Positions 1 to 5,103 of a stretch of DNA of 5,103 nucleotides are shown here, piece after piece; the first letter of the stretch is position 1; every line of letters starts with the position of its first letter. Source of the stretch: JBHIER01 sp046760705 [NCBI: bacterium]. Lineage in GTDB: Bacteria > JBHIER01 > G020348925. Made by a program: the position numbers and the translations under genes. The notes beneath the pieces were generated by a model. The model was not told the origin of the DNA. It saw only the letters and a list, made by a program, of their open reading frames with translations, and ran no database searches. The stretch is from positions 1 through 5,103 of the forward strand of contig JBHIER010000272.1 in NCBI GenBank assembly GCA_046760705.1, in the 5' to 3' direction.

Positions 1-3000
1 AGAAGTCCGCCCATGGACCCATCATAGAAATGGCCGGAGATAAACCCTCCAGCGCTCTTCATTTCGATATCGATCCCCGATACTGTTTGATCTGGTAACA
101 CAGTCACCCTCAGCGATGTTGAGTCAGCAAACGTCCTTCCTCCTCCGTAATAGGTGATGGTATACGGACAGGGATCCTCGGACCAACAGATGGATGGCAG
201 CGCGGCTATCTTGTAGTCGCCAGGAGGAAGCCCATCTATTTCGTAGTTTCCGTCGCTACTACCGAAGTCAATGCCGCGAAAGGCCCCAGATTCGGCGTCG
301 TAGGCGATGATGAATACGCTCCCGCTATCCTTCGAGAGAGGTACACCACCATAAGTAAGCTGGCCCGCAATCGAACCTATCGGTCCCAGGACGAAGTCGA
401 TGCCGGAGGTCTTATGCGGTGCTGTCACCTCAACGGGCGTGGCGTGGGCCACATCCTGAGCTTGATCGAAATAGACCCCAGCGTATCTATACCTCGGTAT
501 CTCCACAATGTACGTTCCTGTGGGAAGGCCGCTGATCAGGTATGTCCCATCGGCATCGGTTCGGCCTACCCCTTGCCGCTCAAGGGAGTGGAAGCTCAAG
601 GCACAAACACTGACGGAGGTTCGTGGGTGGCCGTCCTCGTCTGTTGCCCTGCCCGAGATGGAACCGAGGATCGGATCCAGGTTGAAGTCGATCCCCTTCG
701 TTGTGTCTCTTGCCACAACCTCAACAGGTGTGGCCTCCCTGAAGGTGCGGGCATTGTCGTAATATTCGGGTATGTATGACCATTCGCGGATTCTCGACGC
801 CGTCGTGTATACTTCCGCCTTCACCAGATACGTTCCCTCCGATAACATCGGGACAATATAGTTTCCTTCATTGTAACTTTTACTTCTCATGCTTATTTCA
901 TGGCCAGTGAATGGATCCAATACGTGAATGTACGCGCGGAGAATGGCTGCACCTTCGTTATCGGTGACGCGCCCCGCGATGTATCCGGTGGTTATCTCCA
1001 ATTCAAAATCGATCCCAGCTACGGTGTCTGGCGCTACCACCTCCACCAGTGTGGCCGAAGAGACGTCTGGTGCATTGTCATAATATTCGTCGGCGTATCC
1101 CCACTCCGCCATTTCAGTCTTCACCAGGTACGATCCCGAAGGCAGCCCTCCGATGGTGTATTCTCCCTCATAATATCCTTTTCCCTGAACGATCTTTTCA
1201 GAGTGATTTGGGTCGATGACTACGACTCGAGGATAATAGACCGGGATGCCGTCCTGGTCCAAGACCAGGCCGGAGATGGCCCCGCCTTTCTCGAGGTTAA
1301 AATTGATGTCAAACGTTGTGTCAGACACTGTGACTTCAACGACGGTGGCCTCAGAAAAGTTGGCGACTCCGTCGTAGTATTCGACCGCCCATCCCTGGTG
1401 GTGAGCGTCTGCGCGAAGGACGTAACCTCCGGTAGCCAGTCCACCTGCGGCGTACCTGCCATCTTCATCCGTTCCGTCTGAGGATACCAATTCTCCGCTC
1501 TTAACATCGAATGCTGTGATTATTGTTTTGGGCAAAGGTTCGCCACTTTGCTCCAAGACCTGCCCTGTAATTACCCCACCCTTCGGCAGGACAAAGTTGA
1601 CGCCGAAGGTTGTGTCGGGCCTATTCACCGTAACCGCGGTGGCTTCGGAGAAGTGGGCAACATTGTCATAATACATATTGACGTATCCCAGATGAGAACC
1701 TTCCACGAAAATGACGTACTGGCCGGAAGGAAGGCCGCCGATCGTGTAGTCGTATTTTGTATAAGACCTGCCTCTCAACTCCCCGGTCTCTGAATCCAAG
1801 GCAAGAATTTCAACATAGCGGACAGGCTCCCCGGCCTCATCCACAACCCTCCCTGCAATAGCTCCGCCCATTTCAAGAGCAAAATCTATGTTCTCAGTGA
1901 TATTGGGCCTGATTACCTCTATTGGCGTGGCCTCATCAAAATCCAAAACATCATCGTAATATTCGTTGACAAATCCTAACCAATTCGCATCCGTCCATAC
2001 GACGTACCTACCGTCGGGAAGATGCATCCTATAATCACCATCCCAATCGGAATATGCAATTCCTTTAAGCTCCCCTGTGTTTGGATCTACAGCTCTGATG
2101 TGGATAGATTCAATAGGGTGGCCAGATTCATCCTGAATCGTACCAGCAATGGACCCATACAAGTCCTCCAGTGTGAAGTCGATCCCATCGGTGACGAAAG
2201 GGGCGGTGACAGTCACGGGCGTGGCCTCCGCAAGGGAGTGAGCATCGTCGTAGTATTCGTTCACATGTTCAGAAGAATAAACCTTCACCGCATAGCTTCC
2301 TGTGGCAAGGCCCTCAATGAGGTAATCCCCGTTCTTGTCGGTACTACTGCTTTTTTTCCGTTTCCCTGTCAATGGATCGAGAGCGCTGATAGAGATAGGA
2401 TACACAGGTGACCCAAATCTGTCCTTGACATTGCCGGCAATGGCCCCTCCCTTCATGGGCAGCACAAAGTCAATACCATATTTGCTATATGGGGCGTGGA
2501 CGACTATGGGAGTGGCCTGGGAAAAATCGGTTGTGTTTTTATAGTACATGTCCTGGTACTTTCCACTGGAAGTGCGCACGAGATACTTTCCAGACGGTAA
2601 CCCGCCAAGGCTATATTCCCCATCGTACACCCCCGCGGCACCAAAAGACTCAGCCGTCACCGGGTCGATGGCATATACCTTAACACCATGGACTGAACCT
2701 CCGGAGGTGTCGGTAATCGTTCCCTCTATTCTGGCCCCAGGCTCGAGCATGAAGTAGATGCCTGCGGTTGTGTCTGCCTCGCTCACCCTCACCGGCGTGG
2801 CCACGGAGTGGTGAGTGACATTATTGTAGTACTTTGTCACATAATCGCCATAGCCCAAGGCTCGGACAAGGTACGCCCCGGGCTCCAATCCAGAGATGAT
2901 GTAATCTCCCTCCTCGTCACTGTAACCCCAGCCCTGGCTGTAGCCGGTCCGGGGATCGACAGCGTTCAGGTCAATATATCCGAGAGGAGCGCCGGTGTTG

Positions 3001-3647
3001 TCCATAACTGCCCCGGAGATGGCTCCGGCTGAATTGAGCAGAAAATCGATATGCTCCGCCTCACCCTCCTGAGTGATCTGAACCAAAGTGGCCTTCCGCC
3101 AATCGGATGCCCCGTTGTAATACTGCAGCCCATGCGAACTTAGGACGCGCACATAATAGCGACCGGCTCGTAGTCCGTCTAAGACGTAGGATCCTCCCGC
3201 AGAAGCGAATCCGGTGGCCACAGGATAGCCACGTATATCGAAGGCTGTGACAATTGCGTAATCCGGGACACTCACCTCGTCCGCTAAATAAACCCTGGCG
3301 GAGATGCGACCTTGGTTTTGAGAGAGCGCCTCAAGACCCGGCCCGTTCAGAAATGTGTCGATCTCCTCAGAACCTTTTCCTTCAGACCTCAAACGCGCCA
3401 GATATTGAAGGTGCAGGTCCATTCTGAAGCCGGGATCATTGTGCTTTCTTTCGATTTCGGGATCCTTCGGTTCCTCCTCGAAAACTTGCACCTCCTCATC
3501 CCACTCCTGCGCCCGAATGAGATTCTCCTCCAATCTGGCTTTGGAGATTGCCTGCTCCATGCCTGGCTTGTCGAGAAAGGCATATGCAACGATGGTTACA
3601 ACCAGGGCAGACACGGAACCGACGGCGAGACTTTTTGTAAACCGCAT
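1..3647 (-). CDS. Giant exported repeat protein with tandem carboxypeptidase-regulatory-like (Ig-like beta-sandwich) domains; C-terminus outside window
   Basis: The frame begins at ATG 3647 and stays open for 1215 codons to the left edge, so the 3' end is missing. AGAAGG lies 7 nt before the ATG and fixes the start. Residues 1-25 (MRFTKSLAVG, then a hydrophobic run ending AYAFL) form a signal peptide or signal anchor; A21-Y22-A23 is a possible signal peptidase site. Residues about 27-110 are charged, Glu-rich and probably helical, like a stalk. From residue 113 onward there are eleven full repeats and part of a twelfth. Each runs GxIxGxVxDxxGxP, AxDPxTGE, DxDGxYxIxGLPxGxYxV, EYYD(N/D), ATPVxV, GIDFxL. 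The GLPxGxYxV core is typical of carboxypeptidase-regulatory-like domains (CarboxypepD_reg/Cna-B-like folds), which are non-catalytic. I see no enzyme motif. Only three cysteines occur, at 1015, 1154 and 1160, which fits an extracytoplasmic protein. A surface, adhesive or structural role is inferred, as is a possible C-terminal sorting domain off-window. The repeat-domain call is firm; the function is unknown. Confidence 0.93.
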   Translation of the reverse strand, partial: MRFTKSLAVGSVSALVVTIVAYAFLDKPGMEQAISKARLEENLIRAQEWDEEVQVFEEEPKDPEIERKHNDPGFRMDLHLQYLARLRSEGKGSEEIDTFLNGPGLEALSQNQGRISARVYLADEVSVPDYAIVTAFDIRGYPVATGFASAGGSYVLDGLRAGRYYVRVLSSHGLQYYNGASDWRKATLVQITQEGEAEHIDFLLNSAGAISGAVMDNTGAPLGYIDLNAVDPRTGYSQGWGYSDEEGDYIISGLEPGAYLVRALGYGDYVTKYYNNVTHHSVATPVRVSEADTTAGIYFMLEPGARIEGTITDTSGGSVHGVKVYAIDPVTAESFGAAGVYDGEYSLGGLPSGKYLVRTSSGKYQDMYYKNTTDFSQATPIVVHAPYSKYGIDFVLPMKGGAIAGNVKDRFGSPVYPISISALDPLTGKRKKSSSTDKNGDYLIEGLATGSYAVKVYSSEHVNEYYDDAHSLAEATPVTVTAPFVTDGIDFTLEDLYGSIAGTIQDESGHPIESIHIRAVDPNTGELKGIAYSDWDGDYRMHLPDGRYVVWTDANWLGFVNEYYDDVLDFDEATPIEVIRPNITENIDFALEMGGAIAGRVVDEAGEPVRYVEILALDSETGELRGRSYTKYDYTIGGLPSGQYVIFVEGSHLGYVNMYYDNVAHFSEATAVTVNRPDTTFGVNFVLPKGGVITGQVLEQSGEPLPKTIITAFDVKSGELVSSDGTDEDGRYAAGGLATGGYVLRADAHHQGWAVEYYDGVANFSEATVVEVTVSDTTFDINFNLEKGGAISGLVLDQDGIPVYYPRVVVIDPNHSEKIVQGKGYYEGEYTIGGLPSGSYLVKTEMAEWGYADEYYDNAPDVSSATLVEVVAPDTVAGIDFELEITTGYIAGRVTDNEGAAILRAYIHVLDPFTGHEISMRSKSYNEGNYIVPMLSEGTYLVKAEVYTTASRIREWSYIPEYYDNARTFREATPVEVVARDTTKGIDFNLDPILGSISGRATDEDGHPRTSVSVCALSFHSLERQGVGRTDADGTYLISGLPTGTYIVEIPRYRYAGVYFDQAQDVAHATPVEVTAPHKTSGIDFVLGPIGSIAGQLTYGGVPLSKDSGSVFIIAYDAESGAFRGIDFGSSDGNYEIDGLPPGDYKIAALPSICWSEDPCPYTITYYGGGRTFADSTSLRVTVLPDQTVSGIDIEMKSAGGFISGHFYDGSMGGL
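47..3311 (-). repeat. Eleven tandem protein-coding repeat units, period about 290 bp
   Basis: Taking the GxIxG motif as the start of each unit, repeats begin at protein residues 113, 208, 305, 401, 498, 595, 691, 789, 888, 995, 1091 and 1201. In nucleotides on the minus strand these are 3311, 3026, 2735, 2447, 2156, 1865, 1577, 1283, 986, 665, 377 and 47. The spacings are 95, 97, 96, 97, 97, 96, 98, 99, 107, 96 and 110 residues. The first unit (113-207) is the most diverged, with GRISARV instead of GAISGxV and no DPxTG. The units are clearly related in protein sequence but well diverged in DNA, so they are old duplications and not a recent expansion. The aromatic YY/YF motif before the ATPV strand is kept in all eleven: residues 176, 273, 368, 465, 563, 659, 757, 855, 962, 1059 and 1166. 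Confidence 0.9.
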
Positions 3648-3654
3648 AATGGCA

Positions 3655-3660
3655 CCTTCT
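3655..3660 (-). promoter_or_regulatory. Ribosome-binding site of the repeat protein
   Basis: On the minus strand AGAAGG (extended as AGAAGGTG) sits 7 nt upstream of ATG 3647. The hydrophobic N-terminal segment begins within a few codons of this ATG, so site and protein features agree on the start. Confidence 0.75.
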
Positions 3661-3748
3661 TTCCCTCTTAGAAACATTGGCAGCCTCTCAAAATATCAAA
3701 AGTCATAACCGCAGGTTCTGTCCCGGGAATCTTCATGCGCCCTATAGT

Positions 3749-3778
3749 ATTATCAATCAAATCTTTGTTTTTTGGCAA
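3749..3778 (-). promoter_or_regulatory. Candidate sigma70-like promoter of the repeat protein
   Basis: Read on the minus strand, TTGCCA (3778-3773) is followed after 18 bp by GATAAT (3754-3749). Each box matches 5 of 6 consensus bases (TTGACA, TATAAT). Transcription would start near 3742, giving a leader of about 95 nt before ATG 3647. The -35 box ends one base from the outer edge of the palindromic element at 3780-3923. An alternative -10 within the same AT-rich stretch cannot be excluded, and the sigma factor preference of the host is unknown. Confidence 0.4.
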
Positions 3779-3779
3779 A

Positions 3780-3923
3780 ACTTTATTCGTGTCCCGTCAT
3801 TGCAATTCCCTCAAGAAGTACGGGAAGAGAGTAACGGTGACGAAGCCCGCCCGCCTGCTGCGAAGCGGGCAGGTATCGGTTACGGTGCACGCTTACGTCA
3901 ACAGCATAAAACACGAATAACGT
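3780..3923. repeat. Imperfect long palindromic element (about 144 bp)
   Basis: The outer arms 3780-3792 and 3911-3923 are inverted copies with 12 of 13 matches, including ten in a row (TTATTCGTGT against ACACGAATAA). A second 8-bp perfect inverted pair, CGGTGACG 3834-3841 and CGTCACCG 3921-3928, overlaps the outer arm. Near the centre GCCCGC (3849-3854, or the alternative copy at 3845-3850) pairs with GCGGGC (3865-3870) around a short loop. The inner flanks GTAACGG.. and ..GGTTAC are also loosely complementary. No credible protein is encoded: the plus-strand frames here lack domain features and ribosome sites. It looks like a degenerate palindromic intergenic element (REP/MITE-like), but copy number cannot be judged from one window. 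Confidence 0.5.
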
Positions 3924-3941
3924 CACCGAAAGACGAAACGG

Positions 3942-4042
3942 GCCCCGTTAAATAATCGGTTCGGCCAACATCGTCTGCCGAGACCATCTGACGAATCAAC
4001 ACCCTGGTATGTCCTGCCCCGTCATCTCTTATTTAACGGGGC
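3942..4042. repeat. 101-bp unit bounded by 13-bp perfect inverted repeats
   Basis: GCCCCGTTAAATA at 3942-3954 is the exact reverse complement of TATTTAACGGGGC at 4030-4042. Related sequence recurs inside and beside the unit. GCCCCGT (4016-4022) can pair with ACGGGGC (4036-4042) as a 7-bp stem with a 13-nt loop. AACGGG-C-CCCGTT (3937-3949) is a perfect palindrome around one base. Several mutually exclusive hairpins are therefore possible. The unit is too short for a transposase, so a non-autonomous mobile element or a structured RNA segment are the options. I see no target-site duplication directly outside the ends. Confidence 0.5.
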
Positions 4043-4060
4043 GGGTATCGTAACCCTAAC

Positions 4061-4118
4061 CCAAAAACGATTTTGGTTGCGGCTTTGCCGCGCTAAGGAA
4101 AGGGTGGTTACTGCCACC
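4061..4118. repeat. Three consecutive short hairpins, REP-like; possible terminator zone of the upstream operon
   Basis: Hairpin 1 is CCAAAA-ACGA-TTTTGG at 4061-4076. Hairpin 2 is GCGGC-TTT-GCCGC at 4079-4091. Hairpin 3 is GGTGG-TTACTG-CCACC at 4103-4118. They lie 60 to 117 bp downstream of the stop codon at 4178 in the direction of minus-strand transcription. On that strand hairpin 2 is followed within about 12 nt by a short T run (4066-4062), which falls inside hairpin 1. This is not a classic intrinsic terminator, but it could slow or end transcription from the two-gene operon. The close packing of different palindromes is also typical of REP/BIME-type intergenic repeats. Confidence 0.45.
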
Positions 4119-4138
4119 TCTTGCTTCTTACCTCTTGC
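4116..4138. repeat. Short direct repeat ACCTCTTGC x2
   Basis: ACCTCTTGC occurs at 4116-4124 and again at 4130-4138, within a low-complexity pyrimidine-rich stretch (4111-4143). It is probably the result of slippage. No function is apparent. Confidence 0.5.
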
Positions 4139-4177
4139 CTCTGTTATTTTAAATGTGTCGACCCGCCCTGCAAGTTT

Positions 4178-4366
4178 CTACCTCCTTATATCACGAAGCC
4201 TCTCCCAGAGCCTCCTTTTTTCCCGAGGTAAGAAAGCATCAACGAATTCATTCACCTCTTCCAGCCAGGTAAGCCTTTCCTCGGCAGTAGATTTTCTGAA
4301 CTCTTCTATTTTTTCCCTACTGAGACGAAAACTAAATCCCCTCTTTGGACCTTCATTGCTCTCCAT
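4178..4366 (-). CDS. Small charged helical protein (62 aa), partner of the adjacent nucleotidyltransferase; possible antitoxin-like component
   Basis: ATG 4366 follows the TGA (4369-4367) of the upstream gene with no gap, and the gene ends at TAG 4180-4178. Only a weak purine-rich AGAGAG precedes the ATG, so translation is probably coupled to the upstream frame. The product begins MESNEGPKRGFSFRLS and is then almost wholly helical and charged. It has the motif W34-LEE-VNEF (residues 34-41) and an Arg/Lys-rich end (PREKRRLWERLRDIRR, residues 47-62). There is no signal peptide, membrane segment, helix-turn-helix or HEPN RX4-6H motif that I can see. From memory, similar short WLEE-containing proteins occur beside nucleotidyltransferase-fold genes, but I cannot verify this. 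A role as the regulatory or neutralising partner rests on position only. The reading frame is real with good confidence because of the coupled start and protein-like composition. Confidence 0.75.
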   Translation of the reverse strand: MESNEGPKRGFSFRLSREKIEEFRKSTAEERLTWLEEVNEFVDAFLPREKRRLWERLRDIRR

Positions 4367-4867
4367 TCAGCCACTCTCTCTTTCTATTCTCTCTATCTCT
4401 TCCAGGGCTTCTATATCCGCCAGGTCCTGTTCTCTCCCAGATTTGCTCTTCAGTTGCTTCAGATGTCTAATGGATACCAGGGGGATATCTATTCCTTTGG
4501 CTTTAACGACCTTCTTCGCAGCATCAATTTCAGTGTAGTCAATAGGCTCTTCCACAAAGACATCCACCAGTCTCAAAGGTTTTTCAGGATGGAAAAAAGA
4601 GAGGACCTCCATCCCTTTCTCATCTCTCCATTGACGCCTCTTGGCTGGATTCTTAAAATCCTCTGCCGGAACAGGCACTTTAGGTTTGTATCCTAACTCC
4701 TCCATAGCCGAGATGAACCTTGCTACATTATCCTCTTCCATCTTTATCATCAGATCAAGATCTACTGTCATCCTGATCACTCCATGAAGGACAAGAGCTA
4801 CTCCCCCCACCACAACGTACTTTACTTTTTTCTCATTTAACTTCAGGAAGATCTCTTCATAGTACAC
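4367..4867 (-). CDS. Nucleotidyltransferase-fold protein (MNT/AbiEii-like, 166 aa)
   Basis: The start is GTG 4867-4865, with a perfect AAGGAG 7 nt upstream; the nearby ATG at 4860 is out of frame. Residues 17-24 (YVVVGGVA) give the GG motif of the polymerase-beta nucleotidyltransferase fold. Residues 32-39 (RMTVDLDL) give the T-x-D-x-D metal-binding pair D36 and D38, and LVDVF (100-104) supplies the likely third acidic residue, D102. The C-terminal part has LKSKSGREQDLADIEAL (139-155), a pattern I recognise from small nucleotidyltransferases of the AbiEii/DUF6036 type. The length suits a minimal single-domain member, and all three acidic residues are present, so it is probably active. Substrate is unknown; relatives transfer nucleotides to proteins, tRNA or small molecules. 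It is the first gene of a two-gene operon with the 62-residue protein, which points to a toxin-antitoxin-like or defence module. That function is inferred. Confidence 0.88.
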   Translation of the reverse strand: MYYEEIFLKLNEKKVKYVVVGGVALVLHGVIRMTVDLDLMIKMEEDNVARFISAMEELGYKPKVPVPAEDFKNPAKRRQWRDEKGMEVLSFFHPEKPLRLVDVFVEEPIDYTEIDAAKKVVKAKGIDIPLVSIRHLKQLKSKSGREQDLADIEALEEIERIERESG

Positions 4868-4874
4868 TTTCTGA

Positions 4875-4880
4875 CTCCTT
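4875..4880 (-). promoter_or_regulatory. Ribosome-binding site deciding a GTG start
   Basis: Minus-strand AAGGAG (4880-4875) lies 7 nt before GTG 4867-4865. This supports GTG initiation. The ATG at 4860-4858 is in another frame and cannot start this protein. Confidence 0.8.
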
Positions 4881-4892
4881 TTTATTTATATC

Positions 4893-4921
4893 AAAATACT
4901 ATATTCCCATTGAATTGTCAA
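4893..4921 (-). promoter_or_regulatory. Sigma70-like promoter of the nucleotidyltransferase operon
   Basis: On the minus strand a perfect -35 box TTGACA (4921-4916) is followed after exactly 17 bp by TATTTT (4898-4893), which matches 4 of 6 bases of the -10 consensus. Transcription would start near 4886, leaving a leader of only about 20 nt that contains little more than the Shine-Dalgarno site. No clear operator palindrome overlaps it. Confidence 0.6.
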
Positions 4922-5103
4922 TATGTTTTTGAAAGTGAAAAGGTATCAGATCTACACATGTTGTGATGAAGTACAGATGTCGAGGGCGTGGCCTTATCCA
5001 TTCAGGTGGCTCCTCCCATATAACAATTTGTGACGATTTTGTGATCAACTGAATAGCCACAAAAAAGTCTGGATGTCAAGGAAAATCCTGAGCTATCGCT
5101 CAG
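4922..5103. other. Intergenic stretch with no supported gene
   Basis: I find no RNA gene, CRISPR unit or convincing protein here. On the minus strand GGGAGGAG (5018-5011) precedes ATG 5001 by about 9 nt. It opens a 27-codon frame that ends at TGA 4920-4918, inside the -35 box of the downstream promoter. The peptide (MDKATPSTSV...) has no recognisable features, so I do not call it a gene. A plus-strand ATG at 5073 stays open to the edge for ten codons but lacks a clear ribosome site. Confidence 0.5.
5088..5103. repeat. Short hairpin at the right edge
   Basis: CTGAGC (5088-5093) and GCTCAG (5098-5103) are exact inverted copies around the four-base loop TATC. There is no T run visible on the left side, and the right side is outside the window. 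It could be part of a terminator, an operator or another palindromic element continuing beyond the edge. Confidence 0.4.

Noticed and set aside
900-1481. 193-codon plus-strand open frame, together with the other plus-strand frames between 414 and 3708
   Set aside because: They lie antisense to the repeat protein, which is open for 1215 codons and has clear domain motifs. Their translations show no domain, and they recur at the repeat period because the coding repeats have similar codons.
1220-1507. 95-codon minus-strand frame in another phase within the repeat gene
   Set aside because: It lies on the same strand as the repeat protein but out of frame with it, and has no ribosome site or recognisable motif.
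47-3311. CRISPR-like or DNA tandem repeat array with a period of about 290 bp
   Set aside because: The periodicity exists at the protein level. The DNA units are diverged and fully coding, without short identical repeats and unique spacers.
3668-3736. 22-codon upstream frame (ATG 3736, minus) in the leader of the repeat gene
   Set aside because: It would begin almost at the predicted transcription start with no Shine-Dalgarno site. Nothing in its sequence suggests attenuation.
3677-3955. 92- and 61-codon plus-strand frames across the palindromic region
   Set aside because: The translations are low-complexity readings of inverted repeats, with no domain and no ribosome site.
4051-4062. Telomere-like TAACCCTAACCC
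   Set aside because: There are only two copies of the hexamer inside a bacterial intergenic palindrome cluster, so this is coincidence.
4454-4696. 80-codon plus-strand frame over the nucleotidyltransferase
   Set aside because: It is antisense to a gene with intact catalytic motifs and has no features of its own.

Overview
This window is bacterial: Shine-Dalgarno sites, sigma70-like promoter boxes, a GTG start and closely packed same-strand genes. All three genes that I can support lie on the minus strand. The sequence does not fix the taxon. From memory, giant secreted proteins built from carboxypeptidase-regulatory-like repeats with a 'YYDN...ATPV.V' linker are frequent in environmental genomes of the FCB group and neighbouring candidate phyla. 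That is an unverified guess at the host.

Region 1 (1-3647, minus) is one uninterrupted reading frame that enters from position 3647 and runs off the left edge. I translated it by hand as 1215 codons without a stop. It encodes an exported protein: an N-terminal hydrophobic segment, a charged, probably helical stalk, and then eleven complete tandem beta-sandwich-type repeats of about 95-110 residues plus the start of a twelfth. The C-terminus, where any sorting or anchoring domain would lie, is outside the window. Every plus-strand open frame over this region is an antisense shadow.

Region 2 (3648-4177) is non-coding. It carries the ribosome-binding site and a candidate promoter of the repeat protein. 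Behind these lies a dense series of inverted repeats: an imperfect 144-bp palindromic unit, a 101-bp unit with 13-bp perfect inverted ends, and three small hairpins in a row. It looks like a nest of REP/MITE-like palindromic elements between two transcription units. It may also serve as the terminator zone of the upstream operon.

Region 3 (4178-4867, minus) is a two-gene operon. The first gene encodes a minimal nucleotidyltransferase-fold protein with the GG...TxDxD signature and has a strong Shine-Dalgarno site and a GTG start. The second encodes a 62-residue charged helical protein whose ATG directly follows the first gene's TGA. The layout resembles a toxin-antitoxin-like or other two-component accessory module of the MNT/AbiEii type, but the small partner is neither HEPN-like nor AbiEi-like by eye. 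A good sigma70-like promoter (TTGACA, 17 bp, TATTTT) precedes it.

Region 4 (4922-5103) has no supported gene. It holds a weak 27-codon open frame with a good Shine-Dalgarno match and a 6-bp-stem hairpin at the very edge.
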